Of a stretch of 64,000 nt of DNA, positions 34,886 through 43,499 are shown in pieces; the stretch's first letter is position 1; the number at the start of each line of letters is the position of its first letter. Source of the stretch: Desulfosporosinus metallidurans (GTDB taxonomy: Bacteria; Bacillota; Desulfitobacteriia; Desulfitobacteriales; Desulfitobacteriaceae); the NCBI RefSeq assembly GCF_001936615.1, contig NZ_MLBF01000014.1:38738-102737 (forward strand), given 5' to 3'. The position numbers and the translations under genes are program-made. Below the pieces are notes generated by a model. That model did not search any database. It was not told the origin of the DNA and was given only the letters and a program-made list of their open reading frames with translations.

Positions 34886-35638
34886 ATGGCCAAAAGAGTC
34901 TACAAACTAAAACCTGACACTGAAGATCTACGTGACAGAGTTTTTCGGGCTACTCTCTATAAAACCAAACTAGTCCTACCGAAGAGTGTAGACCTCCGGT
35001 CCGGTTGTTCACAGGTAGTTGACCAAGGAGAGTTGGGAAGTTGCACTGCCAATGCAATTGCCAGTGGTTTACGAGAATACTGGGAGATCGGAGCAGGTAA
35101 ACTTACCTTGCTAAGCCGCTTGTGGCTTTATTGGGAAGAGCGAACTATAGAAGGCACAGTAAATGAAGATGCCGGAGCTCTTATACGCGACGGCATGAAA
35201 GTCCTGCAACAGATGGGGTGCGCTCCGGAGGCAGATTGGCCTTATGACATCCGAAAGTTCACGCAAACACCGCCTGAGAAGGCTTCCATGGATGCATCAG
35301 AGTTTAAAATCTCCGAATATCACAGAGTGACAAACTTGACCACACTCAAGACCGCCTTAGCTGAAGGCTATCCAGTCGTTATTGGTATTAAGGTCTACCA
35401 AAGTTTTGAATCCGACCAAGTGGCAAAGAGCGGGATTGTTCCCCTTCCGAAACGCTGGGAGCAATTCTTAGGGGGCCACGCTGTCTTGGCTGTGGGTTAT
35501 GACGATGCTAAGTTTAAAGGCCAAGGCTTCGTAATTTGCCGAAATTCATGGGGCGAGAACTGGGGAGAAAAAGGTTATTTCTATCTTCCATATGGCTATT
35601 TTAATAGCTATGTCACCGATATGTGGACCGGGAAATAG
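34886..35638 (+). CDS. Papain-like cysteine protease (peptidase C1A)
   Basis: 250 residues. The catalytic residues are all present: Gln47 and Cys53 in VVDQGELGSCTANAIASG, His in FLGGHAVLAVGYDD, and Asn in VICRNSWGENWGEKGYFYLP. The N-terminal DLRDRVF and SVDLRSGC resemble the bacterial and archaeal mature-form C1A proteins that lack a long propeptide. No signal peptide is seen, so it may act in the cytosol or leave by another route. The ATG at 34886 follows GAGGGAG. It is divergent from hcp and the operator may influence both. Followed by a strong hairpin. Confidence 0.9.
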   Translation: MAKRVYKLKPDTEDLRDRVFRATLYKTKLVLPKSVDLRSGCSQVVDQGELGSCTANAIASGLREYWEIGAGKLTLLSRLWLYWEERTIEGTVNEDAGALIRDGMKVLQQMGCAPEADWPYDIRKFTQTPPEKASMDASEFKISEYHRVTNLTTLKTALAEGYPVVIGIKVYQSFESDQVAKSGIVPLPKRWEQFLGGHAVLAVGYDDAKFKGQGFVICRNSWGENWGEKGYFYLPYGYFNSYVTDMWTGK

Positions 35639-35687
35639 GCAATTAGACAGGACAACAAGTAACAGCCTGTTATGCCGCAAGAAATTA

Positions 35688-35728
35688 AAGCGAAGGTTCT
35701 CGCCCTAAAATGCGAGAACCTTCGCTTA
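35688..35728. terminator. Bidirectional terminator
   Basis: AAGCGAAGGTTCTCGC and GCGAGAACCTTCGCTT form a perfect stem around CCTAAAAT between the convergent protease and lpdA genes. Confidence 0.75.
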
Positions 35729-35784
35729 AGTCCGCGTCCACAACAAGGCAGACGCAAGTTCGTGTAGAGTAGAGGCGAGCCTCG

Positions 35785-37179
35785 TTATTTCCCACTATAA
35801 ATTAGTTTTACCGCTTGCTCCGCTGCTTCCATCAAGGTTTCCGGGAGAGACGGATGAGCATGAATGGTGTCCGCGATATCTTCCACCGTAGCCCCTAACT
35901 TAATGGCCAGTGCTCCCTCGGAAATAAGGCTTGTGGCCTGAGGGCCAAGGATATGCACTCCGAGTATTTTGCCGCTACAAGCCTCAGCAACAATTTTAAC
36001 CAACCCCTTATTTTCCCCCATGGCCAGAGCCTTACCGCTACTAATGAACTGGGACTTCCCAACAACGATCTTAATCCCCTCGTTTTTAGCCTGTTCTTCA
36101 GTAATACCAACGGTAGCTAGCTCCGGTGTAGTATAAATACAGCTGGGCACAACGCTATAGTTCATTTGTTTTTGACCGCCCATGGCATTTACAGCAGCCG
36201 CTGATCCTTCTGCAGAAGCAACATGAGCTAGTAAAATACCCCCTATTACATCCCCGATAGCATAAATATGCTGAATATTTGTTTCCATTTTGGAGTTAAC
36301 CGCAATTTTCTCCCCTTCCATTCGAATCCCTATTTCCTCCAAGCCTAGGTTTTCGCAATCCGGACGCCGTCCCACAGCCACCAGAACTTTGTCCACCTGA
36401 ATCTTTTTGATCCCTTGCGGTGTCTCTACATTCACCAAGAGGCCCTCTTCAGATTTATTAATTTCAGCCACCTTTGCTTCAGTTAAAATCGCGATTTTTT
36501 CCCTGGTCATCATTTTTTTCAAATCGCCACTTACCTCTTCATCGGCGAAAGGCAAAATCCTGTCCCTTGCCTCAACAAGGGTAACCTTGGCACCAAGTTT
36601 TTGATAAATACTAGCGAATTCTACACCGATCGCTCCCCCGCCAATGATTAAGAGGCTGGAGGGTATGCTTTCTAAGCTTAACGCATGGTCACTATCCATA
36701 ATCCATTGCTCATCAGGTTCTAGGCCCGGGATCACGGCCGGCTTGGACCCTGTGGCAATAATGATGTTTCGTGTTCGGAGAATAAGCTGCCCGGACAAGG
36801 TGGAAATTGTTACTTCACCTTGTCCAGTAATTCTTCCTGCTCCCTTGAAAATTGAAATCTTGTGGCTCTTCATGAGGAATTCCACACCAGTGTTAAGACG
36901 TTTTATAATCGCCTTTTTTCGGTCCAACATTTTTTCCAAAGACACTTCTTCTTGGCCGGTTTCCACCCCGAACTCCTTGGCCTTTTTAACAATCTCGAGC
37001 ACTTCGGTAGATTTTAACAAGGTCTTGGTGGGGATACATCCCTGATTCAGACAGGTCCCCCCTAAGGCTTCCTTTTCAACAAGCGCTACCTTACCACCTA
37101 GGGCGCTCGCTTTGGCGGCGGCGGTATATCCGCCGGGTCCGCCGCCAATAACAATTACATCAAACATCTCGCTCGTCAT
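35785..37179 (-). CDS. lpdA: Dihydrolipoamide dehydrogenase
   Basis: A 464-residue FAD disulfide reductase. It has VIVIGGGPGGYTAAAKAS (FAD), redox cysteines 43 and 48 in GGTCLNQGCIPTK, a NAD-binding LLIIGGGAIGVEFASIY and the C-terminal catalytic AHPSLPETLMEAAE with the His-Glu pair. It reoxidises dihydrolipoyl carriers with NAD, or reduces them with NADH. It is the last gene of the symporter-OsmC-lpd operon (32-base gap), which starts from a sigma-54 promoter. No E1, E2 or glycine cleavage P/T genes are nearby, but gcvH is 4.4 kb upstream under the same kind of promoter. Confidence 0.95.
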   Translation of the reverse strand: MTSEMFDVIVIGGGPGGYTAAAKASALGGKVALVEKEALGGTCLNQGCIPTKTLLKSTEVLEIVKKAKEFGVETGQEEVSLEKMLDRKKAIIKRLNTGVEFLMKSHKISIFKGAGRITGQGEVTISTLSGQLILRTRNIIIATGSKPAVIPGLEPDEQWIMDSDHALSLESIPSSLLIIGGGAIGVEFASIYQKLGAKVTLVEARDRILPFADEEVSGDLKKMMTREKIAILTEAKVAEINKSEEGLLVNVETPQGIKKIQVDKVLVAVGRRPDCENLGLEEIGIRMEGEKIAVNSKMETNIQHIYAIGDVIGGILLAHVASAEGSAAAVNAMGGQKQMNYSVVPSCIYTTPELATVGITEEQAKNEGIKIVVGKSQFISSGKALAMGENKGLVKIVAEACSGKILGVHILGPQATSLISEGALAIKLGATVEDIADTIHAHPSLPETLMEAAEQAVKLIYSGK

Positions 37180-37211
37180 TTATCTGACTAATCCTCCTGC
37201 TCATCCCTCAT

Positions 37212-37664
37212 TTATTTGGTTGGACTAATCGGTTCATACTTGTAGGCCGTGCCATTAATCTCTATGGAACAGGTAATCTCTGCTACTTTGTTCATCATAT
37301 TCGCCGCCGAACAGTAGACTTGCTCAGCCATTTGTATGGCTTTCGTCACCTTTTCGATCGGAATGCTCTCCCCACTTAACCGATATATCATCTGGATATC
37401 GCTAAAAACCATGGGGTGTTCTTTCACCCTATTTCCATTAACTTCAACGTCTAAACGTTCATATGCCACTCTCATTTTATTAAGAATATGGCCAACCTCA
37501 ATACCTGTGCAACCACCAAGAGACATAAGCATTAAATCCATGGGTCTTGTGCCTTCGTTTTTCCCACCGTAAATATCGGACGCATCCATAGGGACCTTAA
37601 ATCCATTATTATCAGCACCTACAAATTTCATATTTCCTTCCCAAGTAACGTTTACTTGTGACAT
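37212..37664 (-). CDS. OsmC/Ohr family thiol peroxidase-like protein
   Basis: A 150-residue OsmC-fold protein. Both catalytic cysteines are present: C52 in LMSLGGCTGIEVGHIL and C118 in AEQVYCSAANMM. The arginine of EGTRPMDLM is in the usual position. Family members reduce organic hydroperoxides and are recharged by lipoylated proteins and lipoamide dehydrogenase in several bacteria. The next gene is lpdA, 32 bases on, and the preceding gene is a sodium/solute symporter, 23 bases away. The YhfA/OsmC subgroup cannot be distinguished from true peroxidases here. Confidence 0.9.
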   Translation of the reverse strand: MSQVNVTWEGNMKFVGADNNGFKVPMDASDIYGGKNEGTRPMDLMLMSLGGCTGIEVGHILNKMRVAYERLDVEVNGNRVKEHPMVFSDIQMIYRLSGESIPIEKVTKAIQMAEQVYCSAANMMNKVAEITCSIEINGTAYKYEPISPTK

Positions 37665-37687
37665 AAATTACCTCTCCCTTTTATAAA

Positions 37688-39319
37688 TTACTTTGCTACA
37701 CAACTTTCTTCGGAGGTTTCTATTCCCTCTTCCACCTTTGTCGTAAGAGAAAGCGTCATAATGAAAGCCCCTAAGACAACCAAGAAAAACGCCAGCCCAA
37801 ATAGTCCCTTGGTATATAACCAATTGAATCCAATAGCGATGGATAAGAGTGCCAACGCTCCCACGAGAGCCCCAATCAACGCTGCCTTCTTACGAACGGT
37901 TGTAAGCGAGCCACCGACTTTGTACTTTCCTGCCTGTTCTATGAGAGTGACTAACACCATGGCCAACATATTGACTGACATTCCGAAGAATACAGGGTGA
38001 ATGTTGTAATAAAATTTAACGGGATCCCAATGTCCCAGGGCATACCAGCTTAAACCGGAGATGAAGCCTAGGACTAGAGAAGCGGCAGCTGCCCGTTTTG
38101 TCCCCAGTGGCCAAAATAGTGCCGCAACTACAGGGGCGAAGGTTGCACCATTTCGCAGGGTCCAGGCAAATACATTCCACCAGGCAGCTTGGTCACTGCG
38201 CAGAAAAGCAAGCACAATCATGATTAGAGTCAGCACAACTAAGGACCACTTGGTATAGGTTACTTTTTGATTGTCGCTAAGCGACGGATTAATGGCACCA
38301 GTTACGTCACGTCCTAAACTGGTAGCACCCGAAAACTGACACGAAGCTCCCCACCCCAAGGCACAGGCCCAAATACCGAGGAAGAACAACCCAACAAGCG
38401 GAGCAGGTAAAACCGTTGCCAGATATTTTGGAATCATAACCATACCATGAGCCCCTCCTGGCAACACGACTTGCGCAGCCAATCCGAAAAGAACTCCAAA
38501 GAAGACAAACAAGAAATTTGCGCTAAAGGCCATCAACATACCCTTTCGCCCCTCTTCCGGAGTGCGACAGGATAATGCCATTTGAAAAGCAGCTTGAGCG
38601 AGCAATACGTTAATAATAAACGTAGCAAACCAAGAAATAATCACCTGCAGCCCTACATTTGTGGGACTATACATACTCGGATTAATCACTGCCAGATGCT
38701 TTAGTCCCTCAATTCCAGGATTTATAAATACGGCTATCCCACCGATGATAAACATGATAAAGAACATAATCGTGTTGGCTGTCTGTGTCATCACCACTGA
38801 CCACATACCACCGGCCTGTAGATAAATCAGTAGTAGTACTGCCGCAAAGGCAACCGAGATGGTAATGGGGATATTAGTAAAGGCACTGACTGCTGAAGCA
38901 AAAGACAATGCTGTAGCTACTGACCACATCGGAAAAGTAAAAGCAGTAATTGCCCCGGCAATCCCCATTGATAGCCGCCCAAAGGTGTCCCCAATCATAC
39001 CACTGACTGTTACCATCATGCGTCTACGGAACGTTCCAATTAACACCACTGCGATAATTAGAACATGAACCATTTCTGCAATCCCATACCAACCTGCGGA
39101 TATCCCTTTAAGATACGATAACTCCATAATTGAAATAAACGATGAACCAGAAAACAAGCCTGTAATACATACAAAAACCATCCAAGGCTTAAAATTACGC
39201 CCACCCACCCAGTAACTCTCTCCGCTCGTGGCTTTCTTTTTAACAATATTGCCCAAAATAATTAAGATTGTGGTATAGACAAGGGCCAAACCGATAATCC
39301 ACGCACCATATGAGCTCAT
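37688..39319 (-). CDS. Sodium:solute symporter family transporter
   Basis: A 543-residue protein with about thirteen membrane helices and the SSS-family start WIIGLALVYTTILIILGNIV. ESYWVGGRNFKPWMVFV, LFSGSSFISIMELSYLKG and WALRNG-like WTLRNGATFAPVVAALFWPLG follow the LeuT-type core. The substrate is unknown; relatives carry sugars, proline, pantothenate or organic acids. It is the first gene of the sigma-54-dependent operon with OsmC and lpdA, the promoter lying about 120 bases upstream. The ATG at 39319 follows AGGAGGAAGG. Confidence 0.92.
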   Translation of the reverse strand: MSSYGAWIIGLALVYTTILIILGNIVKKKATSGESYWVGGRNFKPWMVFVCITGLFSGSSFISIMELSYLKGISAGWYGIAEMVHVLIIAVVLIGTFRRRMMVTVSGMIGDTFGRLSMGIAGAITAFTFPMWSVATALSFASAVSAFTNIPITISVAFAAVLLLIYLQAGGMWSVVMTQTANTIMFFIMFIIGGIAVFINPGIEGLKHLAVINPSMYSPTNVGLQVIISWFATFIINVLLAQAAFQMALSCRTPEEGRKGMLMAFSANFLFVFFGVLFGLAAQVVLPGGAHGMVMIPKYLATVLPAPLVGLFFLGIWACALGWGASCQFSGATSLGRDVTGAINPSLSDNQKVTYTKWSLVVLTLIMIVLAFLRSDQAAWWNVFAWTLRNGATFAPVVAALFWPLGTKRAAAASLVLGFISGLSWYALGHWDPVKFYYNIHPVFFGMSVNMLAMVLVTLIEQAGKYKVGGSLTTVRKKAALIGALVGALALLSIAIGFNWLYTKGLFGLAFFLVVLGAFIMTLSLTTKVEEGIETSEESCVAK

Positions 39320-39437
39320 AAACCTTCCTCCTCATGATTGCTAAGATAATATTTCCGAAATGAGGGATTTTAAATTAAAAACGTATGACTCCACCACCTT
39401 TATAAAGAATGCGCATCCTTGTTCTTGTGAATACTAA

Positions 39438-39453
39438 TGCAACTCCTATGCCA
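39438..39453 (-). promoter_or_regulatory. Sigma-54 (-24/-12) promoter of the symporter-OsmC-lpdA operon
   Basis: On the minus strand TGGCATAGGAGTTGCA matches the consensus TGGCAC-N5-TTGC at every fixed position with exact spacing. It is about 120 bases upstream of the symporter start. The gene for a sigma-54 activator lies just upstream at 39702-41450. Confidence 0.88.
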
Positions 39454-39478
39454 TTATTTCTTACCTCCGAAAAAAGCA

Positions 39479-39564
39479 TAAAGAAAACTTGGCTAGCGCC
39501 AAGCCTTGCGAAGGCGGCCGCCTTAGTTGCACTGATGCCACCCGAACCTTATACTTTCTGATTG
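39479..39564. repeat. Modular structured repeat lacking the core module
   Basis: AAGAAAACTTGGC, CGCCAAGCC, GGCGGCCGCC and CCTTAGTTGCACTGATG match the left half of the 13.1 kb element, and TATACTTTCTGATTGG its right end. The roughly 50-base core with GGCCAAGGATGGCC is absent. Confidence 0.8.
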
Positions 39565-39568
39565 GTAC

Positions 39569-39598
39569 AAAAAAGCACGGTGCCATTATGCACCATGC
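39569..39598 (-). terminator. Rho-independent terminator of the sigma-54 activator gene
   Basis: On the minus strand GCATGGTGC pairs with GCACCGTGC (one mismatch) around ATAATG, followed by TTTTTTG. It lies about 105 bases after the stop at 39702. Confidence 0.7.
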
Positions 39599-39701
39599 AA
39601 CAAGTTTATTTATGATATTATCGTGAAAGTTCCCGCTTACACTAGTTCGCGCGAGTCTCGTTCCTCTTTTGCACCACTTCGTGCATTTTTGCACCGCTTT
39701 T

Positions 39702-41450
39702 TTAGTCGTTATAAGGGATCCCCAAGGACCTGGCTTTACGCAATAAGGTCGTATGGGCTACCCCAAGGACTTCCCCCGCCCGACGCAAACTGGGATACTC
39801 CTTCAAGGCCTTTACGATTAACTCGGTTTCAACAATCTCACGGGCCTCCTTTAAAGGAATGAGCTGGTCAATAGCCACTCGAATCGGGCTTGCAGAAAAT
39901 TTGGCAAATAAAGAGGGAGGCAACTGGTCTGGGAAAATGGCATCCTGTTCGGACATGATCACCAATCGTTCCACTAAGTTAGCAAGTTCTCTGATATTTC
40001 CAGGCCAGTTATACTCTTCGAAGAGTTTGCAGACCTCATAGGAAAAGTATTTTTGTAACTGATACTTGTTGTTAACCTTATCCAAAAAATGCTTCGCCAG
40101 GGGTAGAATGTCGCTTTTTCGCTCCCGTAACGGCGGTATTTCAATGGGCACAACATTGAGACGATAGTACAAATCTTCTCGAAACTTTTTTTCTGCTACC
40201 AAGTTCTCCAAGTTTTTATTAGTGGCTGCCAAAATTCGAATGTTAAGCTTAATGGCAACACGCCCACCGATCCGGTAAATTTCCTGTTCCTGGAGCGCTC
40301 GTAATAATTTCACCTGAAGGTTCAAGGGCATGTCGCCCACCTCATCCAACAGTAGAGTTCCTCCGTTGGCTAGTTCCATCATACCGGGTTTTCCTTCCTT
40401 GTTAGCCCCGGTAAAAGCTCCCTTCTCATACCCAAACAACTCAGATTCTAGTAGGTTCTCTGGTATCGCTCCACCATTTATTTGGATAAATGGTCCCTCT
40501 GCCCTGGGACTGTTTCTGTGAATGGTTCTGGCTATAACCTCTTTACCTACCCCGGACTCACCGGTAATCAGAACTGTGGAATCCACCCCAGATACCTGCA
40601 AAGCTTCGTTGACTACCCGTTCCATTGCCGAACTATGGTAGATCAAATCTTTCTGTTCCTTAGCCCTAAGTGATTTCAGTTCTTGTGAAAAACGCGCAGT
40701 TTGAAGTTTTAATTGATTCAACTCAGTAAAGTCTCGGATGCTGATAACCACCCTTTCCGGGTGATTTTGTTCATCTAGAACGGGGCTTCCTGTAATCCCT
40801 AATTCAGTCAGGTCTTTTCCTTTGTATCTGGCAAAAGCAACTTTTCCTTCTGCCATAACCTGCCGATACACCTGAATGACTAGATCACGACAAACGATGA
40901 GGAGCTGTTCTACGGAATCTCCCGTTGGGTCGTCGTGAAAGCCCTGTACCCGAAAGAAACTTTTGTTGACGATCTGAATCAGGCCCTGGCTATCGACCAC
41001 AATGATGCCGTCATAGGAAGCTTCAATAATGCTCCTCAACTCCTGGTTGCTCTCAAAGGCTTCGGCCAATTTGTGCTCGGTATTTTCCAGTGCTCCATGG
41101 ACCTTATTAATCAGATCAATCCGAGTTAATACTCCTGTAAGTTTTTGCTTCTTATTAAAAATCAACAGCCTATCTATCGTCTGTTCACAAATATCTTTAA
41201 AGCAGGTATCTTCATCAATAATTTGCAGATTAGTATCCATGATTTGGTCAACCCTAGTATCAAAGGTCGCACCCTCTTCAATCGCTTCGATCAAGCGAAA
41301 GACCGTTAGGATCCCCACAACATTGCCCTCATCATCCACAATTGGAGCGCAGTTAACCTTAGTTTGCCTGTATAAATGACTGGCATCTAGTAATGTTTTA
41401 CTACAGTGAAGGGTCCGAGGATTCGCTAGCATAACTTGCTTAACTTTCAT
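39702..41450 (-). CDS. Sigma-54-dependent transcriptional activator with CBS and PAS sensor domains
   Basis: 582 residues. Two CBS domains (about 7-120) bind adenylates in many proteins. A PAS domain follows (about 140-250: IIEASYDGIIVVDSQGLIQIVNKSFFRVQG). The AAA+ domain has GESGVGKEVIARTIH (Walker A), the sigma-54 contact loop GYEKGAFTGANKEG and GGTLLLDEVGDMPL (Walker B). A Fis-type helix-turn-helix ends the protein. It lies between the two sigma-54 promoters at 39.44 and 42.01 kb and is the obvious activator of both. The CBS/PAS pair suggests it responds to energy or redox state. Confidence 0.95.
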   Translation of the reverse strand: MKVKQVMLANPRTLHCSKTLLDASHLYRQTKVNCAPIVDDEGNVVGILTVFRLIEAIEEGATFDTRVDQIMDTNLQIIDEDTCFKDICEQTIDRLLIFNKKQKLTGVLTRIDLINKVHGALENTEHKLAEAFESNQELRSIIEASYDGIIVVDSQGLIQIVNKSFFRVQGFHDDPTGDSVEQLLIVCRDLVIQVYRQVMAEGKVAFARYKGKDLTELGITGSPVLDEQNHPERVVISIRDFTELNQLKLQTARFSQELKSLRAKEQKDLIYHSSAMERVVNEALQVSGVDSTVLITGESGVGKEVIARTIHRNSPRAEGPFIQINGGAIPENLLESELFGYEKGAFTGANKEGKPGMMELANGGTLLLDEVGDMPLNLQVKLLRALQEQEIYRIGGRVAIKLNIRILAATNKNLENLVAEKKFREDLYYRLNVVPIEIPPLRERKSDILPLAKHFLDKVNNKYQLQKYFSYEVCKLFEEYNWPGNIRELANLVERLVIMSEQDAIFPDQLPPSLFAKFSASPIRVAIDQLIPLKEAREIVETELIVKALKEYPSLRRAGEVLGVAHTTLLRKARSLGIPYND

Positions 41451-41537
41451 AACTTCTCCTCTAATTCAAATTGAACACTTTAATTTCCTCTAATTATAAT
41501 CCTCGATCTATCCGATGGCAAAAATTAAGACAAAATA

Positions 41538-41580
41538 AAAACTAGCCCTGTGACACTTTCAGTTATGCTCAGGACTAGTT
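41538..41580 (-). terminator. Rho-independent terminator of gcvH
   Basis: On the minus strand AACTAGTCCTG pairs with CAGGGCTAGTT, followed by TTTATTTT. It begins six bases after the gcvH stop, so gcvH is a separate transcript from the activator gene. Confidence 0.8.
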
Positions 41581-41585
41581 CCGCC

Positions 41586-41951
41586 TCAGTTAGAAAGGCT
41601 AGCTAAATATTCTTTCTCGGTCATCAACTCATCTAGTTCCTCGGCATTCGCTACTTTGAGTTCAGCAATCCAAGCTTCCCCTTCGGGATCACCGTTCAAC
41701 TGTTCTGGGGTATCAGTCAGCTGTTCATTGACTCTCAGAATTTCCCCACTTACCGGTGTATAGATTTCTGAAGAGGACTTAACCGACTCGACCAGTGCTA
41801 TAGAATCCCCGCCTGTGACTTGATCCCCTATCGTCGGAAGTTCCACGAAGACGATATCCCCTAATTGCTTCGCCGCATATTCCGTAATCCCCATGCGAGC
41901 AGTTTCCCCTTCAAGCTCTACCCATTGATGTTTTTCGCTATACATTTTCAT
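41586..41951 (-). CDS. gcvH: Glycine cleavage system H protein (lipoyl carrier)
   Basis: A 121-residue lipoyl carrier. The lipoylated lysine is K58 in ESVKSSSEIYTPVSGE, matching the family consensus. HQWVELEGETARMGITEYAAKQLGDIVFVELP is the standard N-terminal part. By family knowledge it carries aminomethyl groups between the P and T proteins, but those genes are absent here and a lipoamide dehydrogenase gene lies in the sister operon. Transcribed alone from a sigma-54 promoter 55 bases upstream. Its C-terminal helix is acidic and a little shorter than usual. Confidence 0.95.
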   Translation of the reverse strand: MKMYSEKHQWVELEGETARMGITEYAAKQLGDIVFVELPTIGDQVTGGDSIALVESVKSSSEIYTPVSGEILRVNEQLTDTPEQLNGDPEGEAWIAELKVANAEELDELMTEKEYLASLSN

Positions 41952-42005
41952 GTCTTTCTTCCTCCATCTTCTGTTGTGAATAAGCCCCTAATTCTATTGA
42001 CTCAT

Positions 42006-42021
42006 TGCAATTATCATGCCA
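42006..42021 (-). promoter_or_regulatory. Sigma-54 (-24/-12) promoter of gcvH
   Basis: On the minus strand TGGCATGATAATTGCA matches TGGCA-N6-TTGC exactly, including spacing. It starts about 70 bases upstream of gcvH, a normal distance for a short leader. Confidence 0.88.
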
Positions 42022-42111
42022 AGAAGGATAATTTGCCAGTTTCGAATACATAAAGAATTTCAGAAAACCCACACTATTATTAGACTTTTTTCGAAGGAGA
42101 TGTTATAGAGA

Positions 42112-42588
42112 ATGGATAAGGAGAAATTAATTACTCGTCTTAACTGGTTTTACAGTCTAGAGCTTAATCAGGTCGATTTCTATACTTCTCAAAGCTCATC
42201 CTTTAATAAACGTTACTCAGGTTTAGTCTTTGAGCGCGTCTCCTACATTGAACAGCAACATGTCGATAATATAGCTCATATGATTAAAGAACTTGGAGCA
42301 AATCCTAGCCCTTTAGGGGATGTTCTCTCTCCTTTGATCGGGAGTATAGCTGGCAAGATAATTAGCCTCACAGGGTTAGAGGACGTGCTTAAAATCAACA
42401 TCATGATCGAGAACAAAGCCATGAAGGACTATAAGGAACTGATCAATACCCTCAAACAAAAAGAGCACGGGCATAGCGAACTGATTAAGCAACTTGAGTA
42501 CAACTTTATCGACGAAAACTTACATACTGAATGGTTTAAAAACAAACTTTCTCAGCTTCAGAGCGACGAGTCTTCCCTAATAAACTAG
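42112..42588 (+). CDS. Ferritin-like diiron domain protein (Coq7-like)
   Basis: A 158-residue four-helix protein. Candidate metal ligands: Glu17 in FYSLELNQVDFY, Glu41 and the EQQH of YIEQQHVDNI, Glu in MIENKAMKDY, and the C-terminal EYNFID...LHTEWF E-x2-H-like pattern. It resembles the demethoxyubiquinone hydroxylase/rubrerythrin-like ferritin fold without a rubredoxin domain. It could be a peroxide scavenger or an oxidase; function is not established. The ATG at 42112 has AAGGAG twelve bases before it. Convergent with mqnD, with a REP palindrome between. Confidence 0.75.
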   Translation: MDKEKLITRLNWFYSLELNQVDFYTSQSSSFNKRYSGLVFERVSYIEQQHVDNIAHMIKELGANPSPLGDVLSPLIGSIAGKIISLTGLEDVLKINIMIENKAMKDYKELINTLKQKEHGHSELIKQLEYNFIDENLHTEWFKNKLSQLQSDESSLIN

Positions 42589-42590
42589 GG

Positions 42591-42656
42591 GGGAAGCATG
42601 GGGACGGCTCTCTTGCTTCCTTAAAAGGAAGCAAGAGAACCGTCCCCTCGCTTCCC
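42591..42656. repeat. Opposed pair of GGAAGC-type REP units (66-bp palindrome)
   Basis: GGGAAGCATGGGGACGGCTC, then TCTTGCTTCC, loop TTAAAA, then the near reverse complement GGAAGCAAGAGAACCGTC and CCCTCGCTTCCCC. It fills the gap between convergent genes and may serve as a terminator for both. Confidence 0.88.
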
Positions 42657-43499
42657 CTATCGTTTCAGTGCTGCCAAATCAAACTTTGGTACGATCCCTT
42701 CTTGCATGGCCCGACTAAGTAAGGCAGTAATTGCCTCATACCCTTTTTCACCTAAATTCTCAGAAAACTCATTTACATAAAGATTGATATGAGCGTTCGC
42801 TACCTCAGTGGACAACTCTTGGGCGTGTTGGAGCACGTAGTCCTGGGACGCCTTCGGATGTGCCCACGCATATTGGAGTGACGCCCGAATCCAAGTCGCG
42901 ATAGCCTCCAAATCCATTGACCGACGAGCAATAATCGCGCCCAGTGGAATCGGCAAATGGGTGTCAGACTCCCACCAGCTTCCTAAATCGGCCAGGAGCC
43001 TTAGACCATACTCAGGGTAAGTGAAACGTGCCTCGTGGATTACCAGCCCGGCGTCGATTGCCCCATCGCGTACCGCGGGCATAATCTCTTGGAAGGGCAT
43101 CACCACAATTTCACCAACGCCCCCTGGAACCTGTTGAGCTGCCCACAACCTAAACAGTAAGTAGGCGGTGGAGCGTTCACTCGGTACAGCCACCCGTCGT
43201 CCAGCCAGTACCGCTGGTCCCTTATCCGCAGCTGCTTCATTTGATGTCAATACAAGTGGCCCACAACCTCTACCCAACGCACCCCCACAGGGTAGCAACG
43301 CGTACTCTGACAGCACCCAAGGTAGTGCTGCGTATGAAATTTTCACCACATCCGGTCCGTTCGAGCCGGCTGCCAAACTATTCGTGATATCTATATCTGC
43401 GTAAGTAACGTCAAGCTTCGGTGCCCCTGGTATGAGTCCGTGTACCCAAGCATGAAAAATAAAGGTGTCATTAGGACAAGGTGAGAAGGCGATTTTCAT
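42657..43499 (-). CDS. mqnD: 1,4-dihydroxy-6-naphthoate synthase (MqnD-like)
   Basis: A 280-residue periplasmic-binding-protein-like enzyme of the futalosine menaquinone route; it opens cyclic dehypoxanthinyl futalosine to 1,4-dihydroxy-6-naphthoate. It has IAFSPCPNDTFIFHAWVHGLI, ADIDITNSLAAG, VVKISYAALPWVL, LLPCGGALGRGCGPLVL and ERSTAYLLFRLWA, all typical. Its start overlaps the mqnB stop by four bases. ATG at 43499 follows GGAGTTACT. Confidence 0.95.
   Translation of the reverse strand: MKIAFSPCPNDTFIFHAWVHGLIPGAPKLDVTYADIDITNSLAAGSNGPDVVKISYAALPWVLSEYALLPCGGALGRGCGPLVLTSNEAAADKGPAVLAGRRVAVPSERSTAYLLFRLWAAQQVPGGVGEIVVMPFQEIMPAVRDGAIDAGLVIHEARFTYPEYGLRLLADLGSWWESDTHLPIPLGAIIARRSMDLEAIATWIRASLQYAWAHPKASQDYVLQHAQELSTEVANAHINLYVNEFSENLGEKGYEAITALLSRAMQEGIVPKFDLAALKR

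Noticed and set aside
39600..39701. GCACCACTTCGTGC and nearby TTTTTGCACC repeats as another terminator or operator
   Set aside because: The stem is only four base pairs and the better terminator is at 39569-39598.
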